DNA of 64,000 nucleotides, taken from contig CANTUV010000051.1 of NCBI GenBank assembly GCA_947685225.1, positions 5,642,001 to 5,706,000 of the forward strand. Reading direction: 5' to 3'. Position 1 is the first letter of the stretch, and each line of letters opens with the position of its first letter. The position numbers were made by a program, and so were the translations under genes. This DNA comes from Garcia nutans. Its lineage: Eukaryota; Streptophyta; Magnoliopsida; Malpighiales; Euphorbiaceae. Shown here piece after piece: positions 34,770-45,576 of this stretch. The notes below the pieces were generated by a model that did not search any database, was not told where the DNA came from, and saw only the letters and a program-made list of their open reading frames with translations.

Positions 34770-35075
34770 GGGTAGACACACCCATTTGGATAGGTTGCTT
34801 CCCAAGTAACCACTGGAGAAGTTACAAAATCCATGTAACTTCCATTTATATAACCTATACATGCAACAGAAAAAATAATAACGTTTTTTGTGTATCAAAT
34901 AAAAGGAAGAGAAAGATCAAGAGGATAGAAAGGGTTTAGATTGTGAAGTTTGAATTGTTATTCTAGTAATAACAATAATTTCTGTAACAAATCAATTACA
35001 TTCAAGGAGGAAGAACAACAAGTAAGTTGTTCTATTTTACTAAATTTAATTACATGTTAAATTATAGAATCCACA
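34719..35075 (+). repeat. 5' LTR of copia element, with internal microsatellite
   Basis: The 357 bp LTR starts TGTTAGCG and ends AATCCACA. A (GT)n(AT)n run occupies 34725-34768, close to the left end. A TTATATAACC word near 34847 could be promoter-related. Confidence 0.9.
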
Positions 35076-35076
35076 T

Positions 35077-35088
35077 TGGTATCAGAGC
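35077..35088 (+). other. primer binding site, initiator-Met tRNA
   Basis: TGGTATCAGAGC, one base after the LTR end, exact complement of the plant initiator-Met tRNA 3' end. Confidence 0.9.
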
Positions 35089-36544
35089 ATAGTATGTTGA
35101 ATTCATAATAGCATGTTATTAAGTGCCCTTAAATGCAATGGTGGGTTGAGAAACTTAAAATAGGTTTCTGGAAATTTTTGCATTTTTTCAAAAATTTATG
35201 CACTAGATTCTCTCTGAAATTCGAATGTCAATTTCACATTATATGTTCAATGTTATATTTTCTGGTTAAATACTCGTCACAAGCTTTCCAACGAGTATTT
35301 TTTTTTGTAATTTTTGGACATGTATGTGAATTGTTATGGTTTTTTGAAATTTCGCCGGAAAAATGGACGGAAACAGTTATACTCGCCGGAGAAGACGACC
35401 GGAACGGCGCGTGAGATGCACGCGCCGACAGTGAGGCTGGATGGGTCAGCGGCCCAGTTTATTAGGTCGGACCGATTTTTGGGTTGGACCGATTTCGGTT
35501 CGAACCTGGTTTGGTCCGGTTTGATTGGATCGATTTGAACTAACTCAATTTTTGTTGTTTGACCTTACCCACTCACGGACGCAGCGCATGTAATACACGC
35601 GCCTCGATCTGACCATCCATTTTCAGTTGGAGAGTGTGGGCGCGTGTGATGTCCGATTGGACCCCCGTTTTTTCCAGTATATTTATTTTTTAATTTCCTA
35701 TTTTTCTGTAATTTTTCTAAATTTTTTAAAGCTACTGAAAATAGATAATTTGCTATAATTTCATTTATATACTATATAAATTGATAATTACGGGTTATTT
35801 TATTGTAGTGGATCGACAATTAATGATTGATTGTATTTTGCATTATAAAAAAAACCCAAGTCACCGCATATTAGACCATATTGATTATATGCATAATTGG
35901 TTTGACATGCTGAGGATCACTGGTGTGCATGAGTTCTACCTCGAGCAACAGTTTCAGATTGTGCTTGACTCTCTGCCTGCTGAATGGGGCAAAGTTAGCC
36001 ACGAATTGAAGCAAAGGCTGAGTACTTTGGACTTCAATACTCTCGCTGACGAAATGCTGCTTGAGAAAGAGCGTTTATATACCTCTATGAGTATACGACG
36101 CACTAGGTGTAGCGCAAGATTTTTAGATCCTGCTGCATGATTTGTTCCATGGTTCGAGAGTTATGAGCTTGGTGACATCTCTGATGATGAGACTGATATT
36201 GATGATATAATTAGAGATCCTGATTATGTACCATAGTAGTGTAGTGTTGATATTAATACTACTGTTTGAATGCTTTCATAAATGAAATTTTATTTTATTG
36301 TGAAAATATTTTTTTTCTGAGTGGGAGTTATTAGATAATGCTAATAACTAGAAATTAATGTGCTTGTTTAGATTTACAATAATAACAAAGACTATGTAAA
36401 TAGAAATTGATTAAATGTTTACATTATTTTCATTTCTATTGCATGAGTTAAATTATTATTTGTTTAATCTAAGACGTAGTGACAATAATATCGTTTTAAA
36501 ATTATACTTGATCCTATTTTGGTAATTGTGTTTATATAGTTGAA
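35089..36544 (+). other. long leader of the copia element
   Basis: A 1.45 kb stretch between primer site and main ATG. It includes a GC-rich segment (35340-35650) with repeated CGCGC/GCGCG and GGACCGAT words that is unlike the rest of the element, and the gag-like frame at 35781-36230. Confidence 0.7.
35781..36140 (+). pseudogene. gag-like frame in the copia leader
   Basis: The frame of 119 codons contains HIDYMHNWFDMLRITGV, FQIVLDSLPAEWGKVSHELK and DFNTLADEMLLEKERL, which resembles the middle of a UBN2-type copia gag (helical region with the LPxxW motif and a following helix). After a TGA at 36138 the same frame continues with an acidic tail (SDDETDIDDIIRDPDYVP). The main gag of the element starts only at 36545, so this is a second, partial gag-like module. 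It may be a relic of an older gag, or a fragment of another element. Whether the small frame is expressed is unknown. Confidence 0.45.
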
Positions 36545-38635
36545 ATGGCTGCAACAAAAAGTATTGTCGCTGATTTAAACCAGGGAGATAAACTGAATGA
36601 AAAACACTACGATGTTTGGCATCGAAAAATTCAGTATCTCCTGGAGGAGCAAGACATGCTGGAAACAATAATACAACCTATGGCTGAGCCTGAGCATGGG
36701 ACCACTGCTCAACATAGGCGTGATATGGAGACATATCAAGCTTATAAGCGCAAGGATCATGTGGCTCGCATATTGATGCTGAGCAGTATGCGAAATGATA
36801 TCATGTTGCGTTTTGAGAAGCATCGAACAGCTCTGACAGTTTGGGATGCTGTGAAGGTTCAATATGGGGGAACCTCGACTACCAGACTTCGTCAGTTAAC
36901 CCTCAAGTTCGATGGTTATAAGAAGTGCCAAAATCATTCTATGAGGCAGCATCTAACCACCATGTCGAACATGATAAGTGAATTGAGGGCTGCTGGGCAT
37001 GATATGACCGATGAGCAGCAAGTCCAAGCTGTAATACTCTCTTTGCCAAGTTCTTGGGAACACATGCATGTTAACCTTACCCACAACGACAACATCAAAA
37101 CGTTTGATGATGTCGCTCGTCATGTGGAGCTTGAAGAAGATCGTCTTCTCGCTGAAAAGCCTAATGAGGAGGCATATATGACGGAGACTAAAAAGCGAGA
37201 AACGCAAGGTTCTGGACGCAAAAGTGGAAAGGGTAAAGGTTCCCAACAAGGCAAAGAAGGAAATCAAGCTAGTTCTAGTGGAAAGAAACACAAGCATGGG
37301 AAACGCGGCGGAAAGAAAAACAACAACTATTTCAATTGTGGCAAACCTGGTCACTTTGCTCGTGATTGCACTGAGTCAAAGGTATTGTTTGACCAATCTC
37401 GTCCCTCTAACTTGTATGTTAGTAGTTGCTTAATGCTTGCTGAAACTGTTCCTTTTTGGACTGTAGACTCAGCAGCAACCAACCACATAACAAGGGATCG
37501 AAACAGCTTTGTGGAATTTCGTCGAATTCCAAAAGGATCTAGAAGTATATTCATGGGAAATAACACTCCCGCTGCAGTGCTTGGGATCGGTTCCTGCAAG
37601 CTGGTGTTGCGGGCTGGTCGCACCCTCTATCTCCATGATGTGCTCTATGCTCCTGAAGTTCGGCGAAATCTAGTTTCTGTTCTTGTTCTACTAAACTTTG
37701 GTTTTCGTATTTTATTTAGCGAAGGTTATGTTAAGATATTTCTGGACAAAATTTTTTATGGTTCTGGTTATTTGTTGAATGGTTTTATGGTATTAGATAC
37801 CACTAACATTAATTCTTCTATCTATGTTGTTGAAAATTCCAGTTCTAATTCTTGTAATGAAAATGTATTGTGGCATGCTAGATTAGGACACATTGGGCAA
37901 AATCGCCTAAATAGGTTGGCAAAAGAAGGTATCTTAGGATCTATTGCCAAAATTGAATTGCCCACATGTGAGCATTGCCTAGCTGGAAAAGCAACTAGAT
38001 TACCATTTAGCAAAGCTAAAAGGACCATAAGTCCATTACAGCTTATCCATTCAGACATAGGTGGCCCCATGAATGTGAGGGCAAGGCATGGTGCCTCCTA
38101 TTTAATCACGTTCATAGATGATTTCACTCGTTTTGGTTATGTTTATTTGATCTCACACAAATCTGAAGCATTAGAGTGCTTCATTCGTTACACCAAACTG
38201 GTGGAGAATCAATTAAACACAAGCATCAAGGCTTTAAGGACTGATCGAGGCCGTGAATATATCTCTGAACAATTCAAAGCATTTTGTGATGAAAAGGGTA
38301 TAGCTAGACAGCTAACTATTCCTTATACTCTGCAACAAAATGGTGTTGCAGAGCGAAGAAATAGAACCCTCTTGGACATGGTTAGGTCAATGATGGCGCA
38401 AGTTAACTTACCAATCTCCTTTTGGGGAGATGCCTTGTTAACTGTAGCATATATACTTATTCGTGTACCCTCCAAATCTGTCATATCCACCCCATATGAA
38501 TTGTGGAATGATGAAAAACCTAATTTAGGTAATTTGCATCCCTGGGGGTGTGCAACTTTCGTTCATAATACTACCCATCAACATGGGAAGCTCGGTTCGA
38601 GGGGGGAAGAAATGTATCTTTATAAGATACTCTGA
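36545..38635 (+). pseudogene. copia gag-protease-integrase frame, 696 codons
   Basis: Gag (residues 1-215) is of UBN2 type. A basic linker precedes a zinc knuckle at 263-275 (FNCGKPGHFARDC) whose first cysteine is replaced by tyrosine. The protease begins near 305 with DSAATNH at 308-314; the glycine usual in D-S/T-G-A is alanine. GAG-pre-integrase has WHARLGHIG and CEHCLAGKA. The integrase core has HSDIGGPM, FIDDFTRFGYVY, LRTDRGREY and NGVAERRNRTLL. The frame is lost near 38600 in a run of six G (one G more than fits the conserved reading), and the protein continues in another frame. The domains suit a TNT1-94-like polyprotein. Otherwise unbroken, which is striking given how far the LTRs have diverged. 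Confidence 0.85.
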
Positions 38636-39619
38636 TCTTTCCAAAGGATTCGTGTTTATTGGTGAAGAAGCTGATGGGAGAGTGACAGAAATTGAGTCAC
38701 GTGATGTCTTGTTCTTGACTTTTCCTACTAGAGGTGAGGTTAATAAGGATTTTTGTTTTTATGAAATGGAAAATGTTGGTCAAGGCGCCCCAAATCACGC
38801 AGTCGAGGAATTAGAGGAAACTCAAAATCCTCCTGGGATTAGAGGGAGTGACATTGTACCTGATCGAGCTCCACAAGAGCAAAATCATGAACAATCTCAA
38901 CCTCGCCGAAGCATTCGTGAACGAATTCCCCGTCGTCGATTTGAGATTGAGGGGGAAGCATTTATGATTGCTCCACAGGATGACGAAGAACCTAAAACAG
39001 TTCAAGAGGCTTTGTCAGGTCCTAAAGCTAAGGAATGGTGTAAGGCTATGGAAGAAGAAATGGAGTCTATGAAAACCAATCAAGTCTGGGATTTAGTTGA
39101 TTTACCGTCAGGACGAAGATCTATTGGAAATAAATGGATTCTTAAAATTAAGCGTAAGGCAGATGGGTCAATAGAACGATATAAGGCTCGCTTAGTAGCA
39201 AAAGGCTATACCCAAAAAGTGAGAATTGATTATGAGGACACATTCTCACCAGTTGTGAGGATTCCTTCAGTTCGCCTCATCCTAGCTATTGTTGCACATA
39301 TGGACTTAGAATTATACCAAATGGACGTAAAAACTGCTTTTCTCAATGGAGAACTAGAAGAAGAGATATATATGGATCAACCTTTAGGCTTCGAGTCTAA
39401 AGGAAATAAGCGCAAGGTTTGCAAGCTCAAAAAATCTATATATGGTCTTAAACAAGCTTCTAGGCAATGGAACATTAAATTTCATCATGCTATCATCAAG
39501 GATGGTTTTAAAATGATGGAAGAAGACCATTGCGTGTATTTAAAAAGATCCAAAGATGGTTTTGTAATTCTGTCTTTGTATGTTGATGACATTCTCTTAG
39601 CTGGGAATAATAAAGTGTG
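38598..39619 (+). pseudogene. copia integrase C-terminus and reverse transcriptase, first part
   Basis: This frame picks up directly after the frameshift with KKCIFIRYSDLSKGFVFIGE, continues through an acidic linker and PRRSIRERIPRRRF, and enters reverse transcriptase with EEMESMKTNQVWDLV, KARLVAKGYTQK, DYEDTFSPVVR, QMDVKTAFLNGELEEEIYM, KSIYGLKQASRQW and the catalytic YVDDILLAGNN near 39577. It stops at a TGA at 39618, where a short loss shifts the frame again. Confidence 0.85.
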
Positions 39620-40555
39620 ATTGATACTATTAAAAAATGGTTATCATCAAACTTTGAAATGAAGGACATGGGTGAAGCTTGCTTTGTGCTTGGTGTAAAG
39701 ATCATAAGAGATCGCGCTAGAAGGCTCTTGGGTTTATCTCAAGAGACTTACATCGAAAAGAAGTTGGAGCATTACCGCATGCATGATTGCAAGCCAATGG
39801 ACACCCCTGTAGAAAAAAGCTTGAGCTTAAGTCGTGATATGTGTCCCAAGACTCAAGAAGAAAAAGAGAAAATGTCCAAAGTACCATATGCCAGTGCTGT
39901 CGGTAGTTTGATGTATGCAATGATGTGCACACGTCCCGACATATGTTATGCTGTTGGATTGGTCAGTCGATATCAATCGAACCCTGGTCAAAAACACTGG
40001 ATGGCAGTCAAAAGAATTTTGCGCTATCTGAAAGGAACTTTAGATTACATGCTATGTTACCAAGGAAAGGATGATTTGCGCCTGATCGGTTATTCTGATG
40101 CTGATTGGGGTGGCGATGTTGATGAGTGCAAATCAACCTCGGGATATACTTTTTTGCTGAATAATAGTGCAATACCGTGGAGTAGCAAAAAGCAATCCTG
40201 TGTAGCTTTATCCACAATGGAGGCTGAATATGTAGCATGTGCTGGAGCAGCGCAATATGCAGTTTGGTTGAAAAGTTTCCTGCAGCATTTGGAAATTGTC
40301 AAGTCTGCATCAGAACCTGTGACAATTTTCTGCGATAATACTGCTGCATTGGCTGTCGCCAAGGATCCTAAATACCATGGAAAGACCAAACACATCAAAA
40401 AGAGATATCACTATATAAGAGTGGCAATTACTGAAAGAGATGTGGTCCTGAAACACATTTCTACTAACAAGATGGTGGCTGACCCACTCACCAAACCTAT
40501 ACCCAGGGATATATTTGTTAGACATGTAAAATTCCTAGGCTTGTGTAGAATGTGA
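39617..40555 (+). pseudogene. copia reverse transcriptase end and RNase H
   Basis: The frame continues with IDTIKKWLSSNFEMKDMGEA, GVKIIRD, SQETYIEKKL, VGSLMYAMMCTRPDICYAV and GLVSRY, then RNase H with SDADWGGD, STSGYTFLL, LSTMEAEYVA, FCDNTAALAVAKDP, HGKTKHI and MVADPLTKPI. The stop at 40553 is the natural end of pol. Nothing else is damaged in this part. Confidence 0.85.
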
Positions 40556-41712
40556 TATGTGACGACATGTATGTGGACCATGTAATAATACTTACAGTTG
40601 GTTGAATAAAGTTAAATAACAATTTATTATTCAACATTTATTTATTGGTAAGTTCTGTTAGTATTGAGTAGTACAATTTTTTTTTTGTAAAGCATGTTGA
40701 TAGACATTGATTGGCTCACTCACACGAGCAATCACCTCTAGCGCAAATAGTGCGAGTAGAGATGAGACTATATGAATGATAGTGCTCACCGTACGACATG
40801 GGCGTAGTGGGAGCACGTTTCATTCAAGACCATTGATTTGGAGTCGCCTTGGTTGGGACCAAGATGAGATTCAGAAATAAGAGAATCGACATGAATGCCA
40901 CCTCACCATTCATGTGTCTATTAAATATAAGCCGAGTGTGAAATTAGTCATCTGGCACTATTAATAGTGAATGGATGAAATTTCAAGTTTGGTGCTAATG
41001 ACTTAGCGACAAGACTAAGACTCGTATGATGTATTACCTCTAACGAGGAAAGCAAAGACATACGCTCTTGATCTTCGGATAAGAAAAGAGAAGCTCCATC
41101 ATAGCATGTATTTCATACTACATGTGCTAGCGACCTTACAGGAAGTAAATGAATGGATCCCTGCTTTTTTACTGTGTGAGTCCTGAAGATCCGTGAAGAT
41201 CTCAAAATTGTACCCTTTGTAACTTTTGATTATATCATAATGAAATGAATTAATGTTTGCTACTTTAGAGTGTATCCTATAGTTATGAAATCATTCGATT
41301 TAAAAGAACAATTTAGGAAAGTGAGTTAATTCAAATCTGATTGATATGAGGGCAAAAGATAGAGCTTCTTTTATTCAACACCTGTTACTTATATTCACCG
41401 GCCTGGATCATCAAATTTGAAAAAAATTTGATATGATTTAGAATACTTGTAATTGTAAGGATGGATTAAGTATAGAATTCTTGAGGGATTGAATTATACT
41501 TAATTGTGTGTTAGTAAATATGATTGGGGTATATAAGTACACTATCATAGAAGAAGTTATTTGAGATTGATGTCTCCTTTATGACCTAGGAAGGTTACTA
41601 TATTGGAGCTCTCATTGTACATGTGCTTACAGGTCGCACGATCTATTCTCTAAATGTATGAGAAGTCTCTTGATCTTGTATCTGCCACAACCCATCATGG
41701 GTAAGTGGAAGA
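40556..41712 (+). other. 3' untranslated spacer of the copia element
   Basis: The 1.15 kb between RNase H and the 3' LTR has no frame of note. A weak purine tract (GGGTAAGTGGAAGA) precedes the LTR at 41699-41712. Several GAGTAGAGATGAGA-like purine-rich words and a CACTCACACGAGC word occur near 40710-40765. Confidence 0.6.
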
Positions 41713-41717
41713 TGTTA

Positions 41718-41761
<44 letters not shown>

Positions 41762-42059
41762 GGGTAGACACACCCATTTGGATAGGTTACTTCCTAATGG
41801 AAAAATTACAAAATTTATGTAACTTCAATTTATATAACATATACATACAACATAAAAAATAATAACGTTTTTTGTGTATCAAATAAAAAAAAGAGAAAGA
41901 TCAAAAGGATAGAAATAATTTAGATTGTGAAGTTTGAATTGTTATTCTAGTAATAACAATAATTCTTATAACAAATCAATTACATTCAAAGAGAAAAAAC
42001 AATAAGTAAATTGTTCTATTTTATCAAATTTAATAACATGTTAAATTATAGAATCCACG
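41713..42059 (+). repeat. 3' LTR of copia element
   Basis: The 347 bp LTR matches the 5' LTR throughout, including the (GT)n(AT)n run at 41719-41761. It starts TGTTAG and ends CCACG where the 5' copy ends CCACA. Differences are many, and mostly A or T here against G or C in the 5' copy. Confidence 0.9.
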
Positions 42060-42064
42060 AAGAG

Positions 42065-42936
42065 AAATAGAAACAAACAACAATGCTAAAATAGACAAAT
42101 AGAACAAAGGAAAAACCCAGGCAACCTTCACAACAAAAGACAGAATATTAATCTTCAATAATCTCCTTGTAGTAAAGCAAAAAGAATTCAATGTTAAAGA
42201 ACCCTTCAAAGAACGGATGTAGATAACAAGAGAAAGGCCAAAAACTGAGAAGAAAAGTATATCCAATGGCCTGTTAATCCACTAGAAATGGAGGAACAAC
42301 TGATTGATAAGAGAGAGAGAACTATTGCAACCTCATGCATCTTCGAATCTAGAGGCAGTTAAGGGAAAGGAAGGATTAAAGGTCCTAATCTGGGGCCAAA
42401 GAGGGAAAATAAACTCTTCAAGAACAGAGCCACACCCGACAAGTGCGACTATTGTTGGAGCTCCTGAGAGAGGTTCAACCTGAAACTCAAAAAAAGGTAT
42501 TACGAAGGGAATAAACACTGAAGGCCCACTACCAGTAGAAAAGTGAAGAACAAAAAACTTGAACAAATATTTAGTTGGGTCTAAAAAAGAGAACTTAAAG
42601 CTTACAAACCCAGATATAAAAAAAACCTCCAATGAGAAGCTCTGGAGAGCCTAAGAACAGAGGAACCAATGGTGTTTTCATCATGGAGTTTTAGTAAGCA
42701 GAGTTTCGATTGCCGAAAACTCTTAACAGTAAACAAAAGGCAAGGGAAGAGGAAAGCAAAAAAAGAAACCGAAGAACTAGAGCGACAAAAGACGAGATAT
42801 TTAGGACTAACACGAGATAAGTACCGACAGTAGCCCTAGATCTAAGGTTTCAACTGGCTGACAGTAGTGGAACTCTACTACAAAGAGAACTAAGAAAATC
42901 AGGTAAGATATCTTCGTGTTGGTAAACCTTTGTTTG
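42065..42936 (-). mobile_element. LINE, part 2 of the split copy
   Basis: This is the 5' part of the same minus-strand LINE-like copy as 34588-34718. It holds pyrimidine-rich 3' untranslated-type sequence, with CTTAGATCTAGGGCTACTGT and a long frame of low information, and no reverse transcriptase. Its outer end abuts the 13 bp duplication ATATAAAGTTTTA (42937-42949). Alternatively it could be a processed transcript mobilised by a LINE. Confidence 0.6.
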
Positions 42937-43310
42937 ATATAAAGTTTTAATTGACACTTTAAAAAATAATAAAATGTAAAACATATTAATGAAATCTTAT
43001 ATAGATTTAATTTGAACTTTTTCTTTAATACATTGCCACAAATTGTAGAAACCAACTGTCATTCTCCTATATGGATAGATAAGAAATTTTATTTTAAAAA
43101 AAGTGCTAAAAATTGAACTTTCCAAAACTAGTACAAATTTGTGAGAAAAAACAGGGGAAAACTGCGCGTGGATCATAAGCAAGAAAGTGGTCGGACGGTG
43201 AAGTAGTGATTACATCGTATCCCAAACAAATTATTAGTAGTAAAATCTAATGGCAGAAAGAGGAGAGTTGTGTCAACTTCAAGCCACGCTGCAACCTCAA
43301 GCTATCTCTT

Positions 43311-43383
43311 CATATAAAACCCTTTGGCACTCACTCACTTCTTGTGCAAAAACATCTCTGTTTTTGGCACTCTGTAATCAATG
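43311..43383 (+). promoter_or_regulatory. core promoter of the Ran-like pseudogene
   Basis: CATATAAAACCC gives a TATA box at 43313-43319, about 65 bases before the ATG at 43381, leaving a short leader with CACTCACTCACTTC. The promoter looks undamaged, so transcription is possible. Confidence 0.5.
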
Positions 43384-45576
43384 GTACAATTTTGCTTCTC
43401 ATTTTCACTTTCATTGTTGCTAGTTTTTTGCTTTTCATTCAGGTATCGATTTCTTTTTCTGACTTTGTTTTTGTAGGCTTTACCAAATCAACAAACTGTT
43501 GATTACCCGAGCTTCAAGCTCGTGATTGTCGGTGATGGAGGCACTGGTAATTTTCAATTTTTTTCCATTTTTGTTTTCTTTGATTTGGTTTTGTTGTTTT
43601 GGACCTGTTAATTGCTCTTTTTCTCCATGTATTGAGCTAGGTTAGTGCTATTATTTTTTTTTAAAATTTTCTTGTAATTGTAAGTGATATATGCTTTAAT
43701 TGAGAACGTTATTTAGCAGGGTATTTGTCTTGGTGTAAATGCTAGGTTTTATTTTGAATTTTTTTTATCATATATGTATTTCTTATTATGAATTAGAAGA
43801 GGGATATTGCTAGGTTTATTGATATTTTTCATACGATTGTGTGCCAAATATTTGGGATTAGCTCAATGTTTGAGATTGTTGCAGGAAAAACAACATTTGT
43901 TAAGATGCATTTGACTGGAGAGTTTGAGAAGAAATATGAACGTAAGTATTTCAGAAAATCAAAACAAAATTTTGTTTGATCATTTTTTTATATTGGTGCT
44001 TGATTTTTCCTTGTTTTCTTTTGCATTATGTAGCAACAATTGGTGTGGAAGTTCATACGTTGGATTTCTTTACAAACTGTGGACAAATTCGATTCTATTG
44101 CTGGGATACAGCTGGGCAGGAGAAATTCGGTGTTCTCAGAGATGGTTACTAGTGAGTCATCTATGATTGCTGCTTATTTATTTATTGGTTTGCTTAGGGG
44201 GATTATGAATTTTAAGGGTTGGGCTTGTCTATTTTCATGTCATCACGGATTTTTACATCACAAATGAAATGTGAGAAGACCACAGCTTCTGGTGCATTGG
44301 TGATGCGTGTTCTAAATTTTTACTGTGTTTTTCTATGTGAGTATTTCAATTTGGATCTTTGTGTGTACATTAGTTTGCTTTGCAGAGTGAACATAGTTAG
44401 AATCTACTATTAGAATAACACGTTAGAATTGAATTCTTGGTCAATTTGTTAGCAGTGGAGTATTCCTAATCGTTTTATCCACCCTCTGTCTGATTGATGC
44501 GTATTGTGGTATGCACATGTTTTGATTAAGGGATTATAAATTTTCCTTATTCAATTAGAGGATTATAAATTTTTCCTATTCAATGTGATGACTGCCCACT
44601 ATGTAGTTTTGTAACTCAATTTTTTCATATGCAATTTGCAGCATCCATGGGCAATGTGCCATCATTATGTTTGATGTTACAGCTCGTTTGACTTGCAAGA
44701 ATGTTACTACATGGCACCGTGATCTCTGCAGCTATGTTCATCATGAAGGGAAAAGTCTATTTCTTTTGTTGATAATAATCCAATGCGCGAATCCTATATA
44801 ATGAATGCTTTATTTGCTCAAGTTTTAGAGGAGTGTAGGGGGACAAAAACTGTTCTCATGCTCTAAAGTTTATCGCTGATATTGCCTTGCTTTGTGTTCT
44901 CTAATTGTCATATTCTTCTAATTCTATCATTTTATAGTGTGCGAGAATATACCCATTGTTCTTTGTGGGAACAAAGTTGATGTCAAGAATAGACAAGTTA
45001 AGGCCAAGCAGGTTACCTTTCACAAGAAGAAAATCTACACTACTATAAAATATCTGCCAAGAGCAACTATAATTTTGAGAAACCATTCTTGTACCTGGCT
45101 CTCAAGCTTGCTGGGTAAGAAGATGATAACATATTGTTACCTTTTATGATTGGTATTTAAGGGCTTCAGATGATACTCATGCATTGTTAATAGCTTTTAT
45201 GATGTTAGTGACCCTAATCTTCACTTTGTTGCAACACCTACTTTTGCACCTGCTGAAGTACAAATTGATTTGGATGCACAGCGACGGTAAGAAAAGTTTT
45301 CTTTATGGGCTCGCTATTTCATTTTTTAGAATTAGTTGTGCTATGTTCTCAACGGTTTCCAAATTCCAACTGTTTGAAAAAGTAATATTTATTCTTCCTT
45401 TTTCATGCATAAGCATCCCCGCCGATTTAGAAACTGAGATACTTGCCCCACCCTTTATTGTTTTCATTGCCTTGGCTAAATTGTGGCTTCTTGTGTTTTT
45501 CTTCAGGCGTGAAGATGAGCTTGATCGAGCAGCTAGGCAGCCTCTACCTGATGATGATGATGATACATTTGAATAG
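43381..45576 (+). pseudogene. Ran GTPase gene, non-processed pseudogene
   Basis: The eight-exon layout of a plant Ran gene is retained. Exons: 43381-43383 (ATG only), 43477-43546, 43885-43941, 44034-44151, 44642-44731, 44938-45114, 45209-45286, 45507-45576. The joined reading shows ALPNQQTVDYPSFKLVIVGD, GGTGKTT (P-loop), IGVEVHTLDF, DTAGQEKFG, IHGQCAIIMFDVTARL, CGNKVDVKNRQVKAK and the acidic tail PLPDDDDDTFE. Ran shuttles between nucleus and cytoplasm and powers importin/exportin transport. Here the exon 5 donor is CT instead of GT (44732), exon 6 starts two bases short (TGTGCG after the acceptor), which leads to an early stop, and a two-base gain in an A-run near 45030 breaks the frame before the SAK guanine motif. 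Substitutions also hit usually fixed residues. Introns show gene duplication rather than retroposition. Confidence 0.85.

Larger units (their letters stand above)
34719..42059 (+). mobile_element. full-length Ty1/copia element, 7.3 kb, AAGAG target duplication
   Basis: LTRs at 34719-35075 and 41713-42059 bound a primer site, a long leader with a gag-like frame, a gag-pol region in three frames (36545-40555), and a 1.15 kb untranslated tail. AAGAG flanks both sides (34714-34718 and 42060-42064). The domain order protease, integrase, reverse transcriptase, RNase H is that of copia. Two frameshifts (near 38600 and 39615) and changed protease and zinc-knuckle residues suggest it is now inactive. 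It is inserted in a LINE copy. Confidence 0.92.

Noticed and set aside
34597..34939. Open frames on both strands with alternating Thr-His, Cys-Val or Tyr-Ile
   Set aside because: These are translations of the (GT)n(AT)n microsatellite in the copia LTR.
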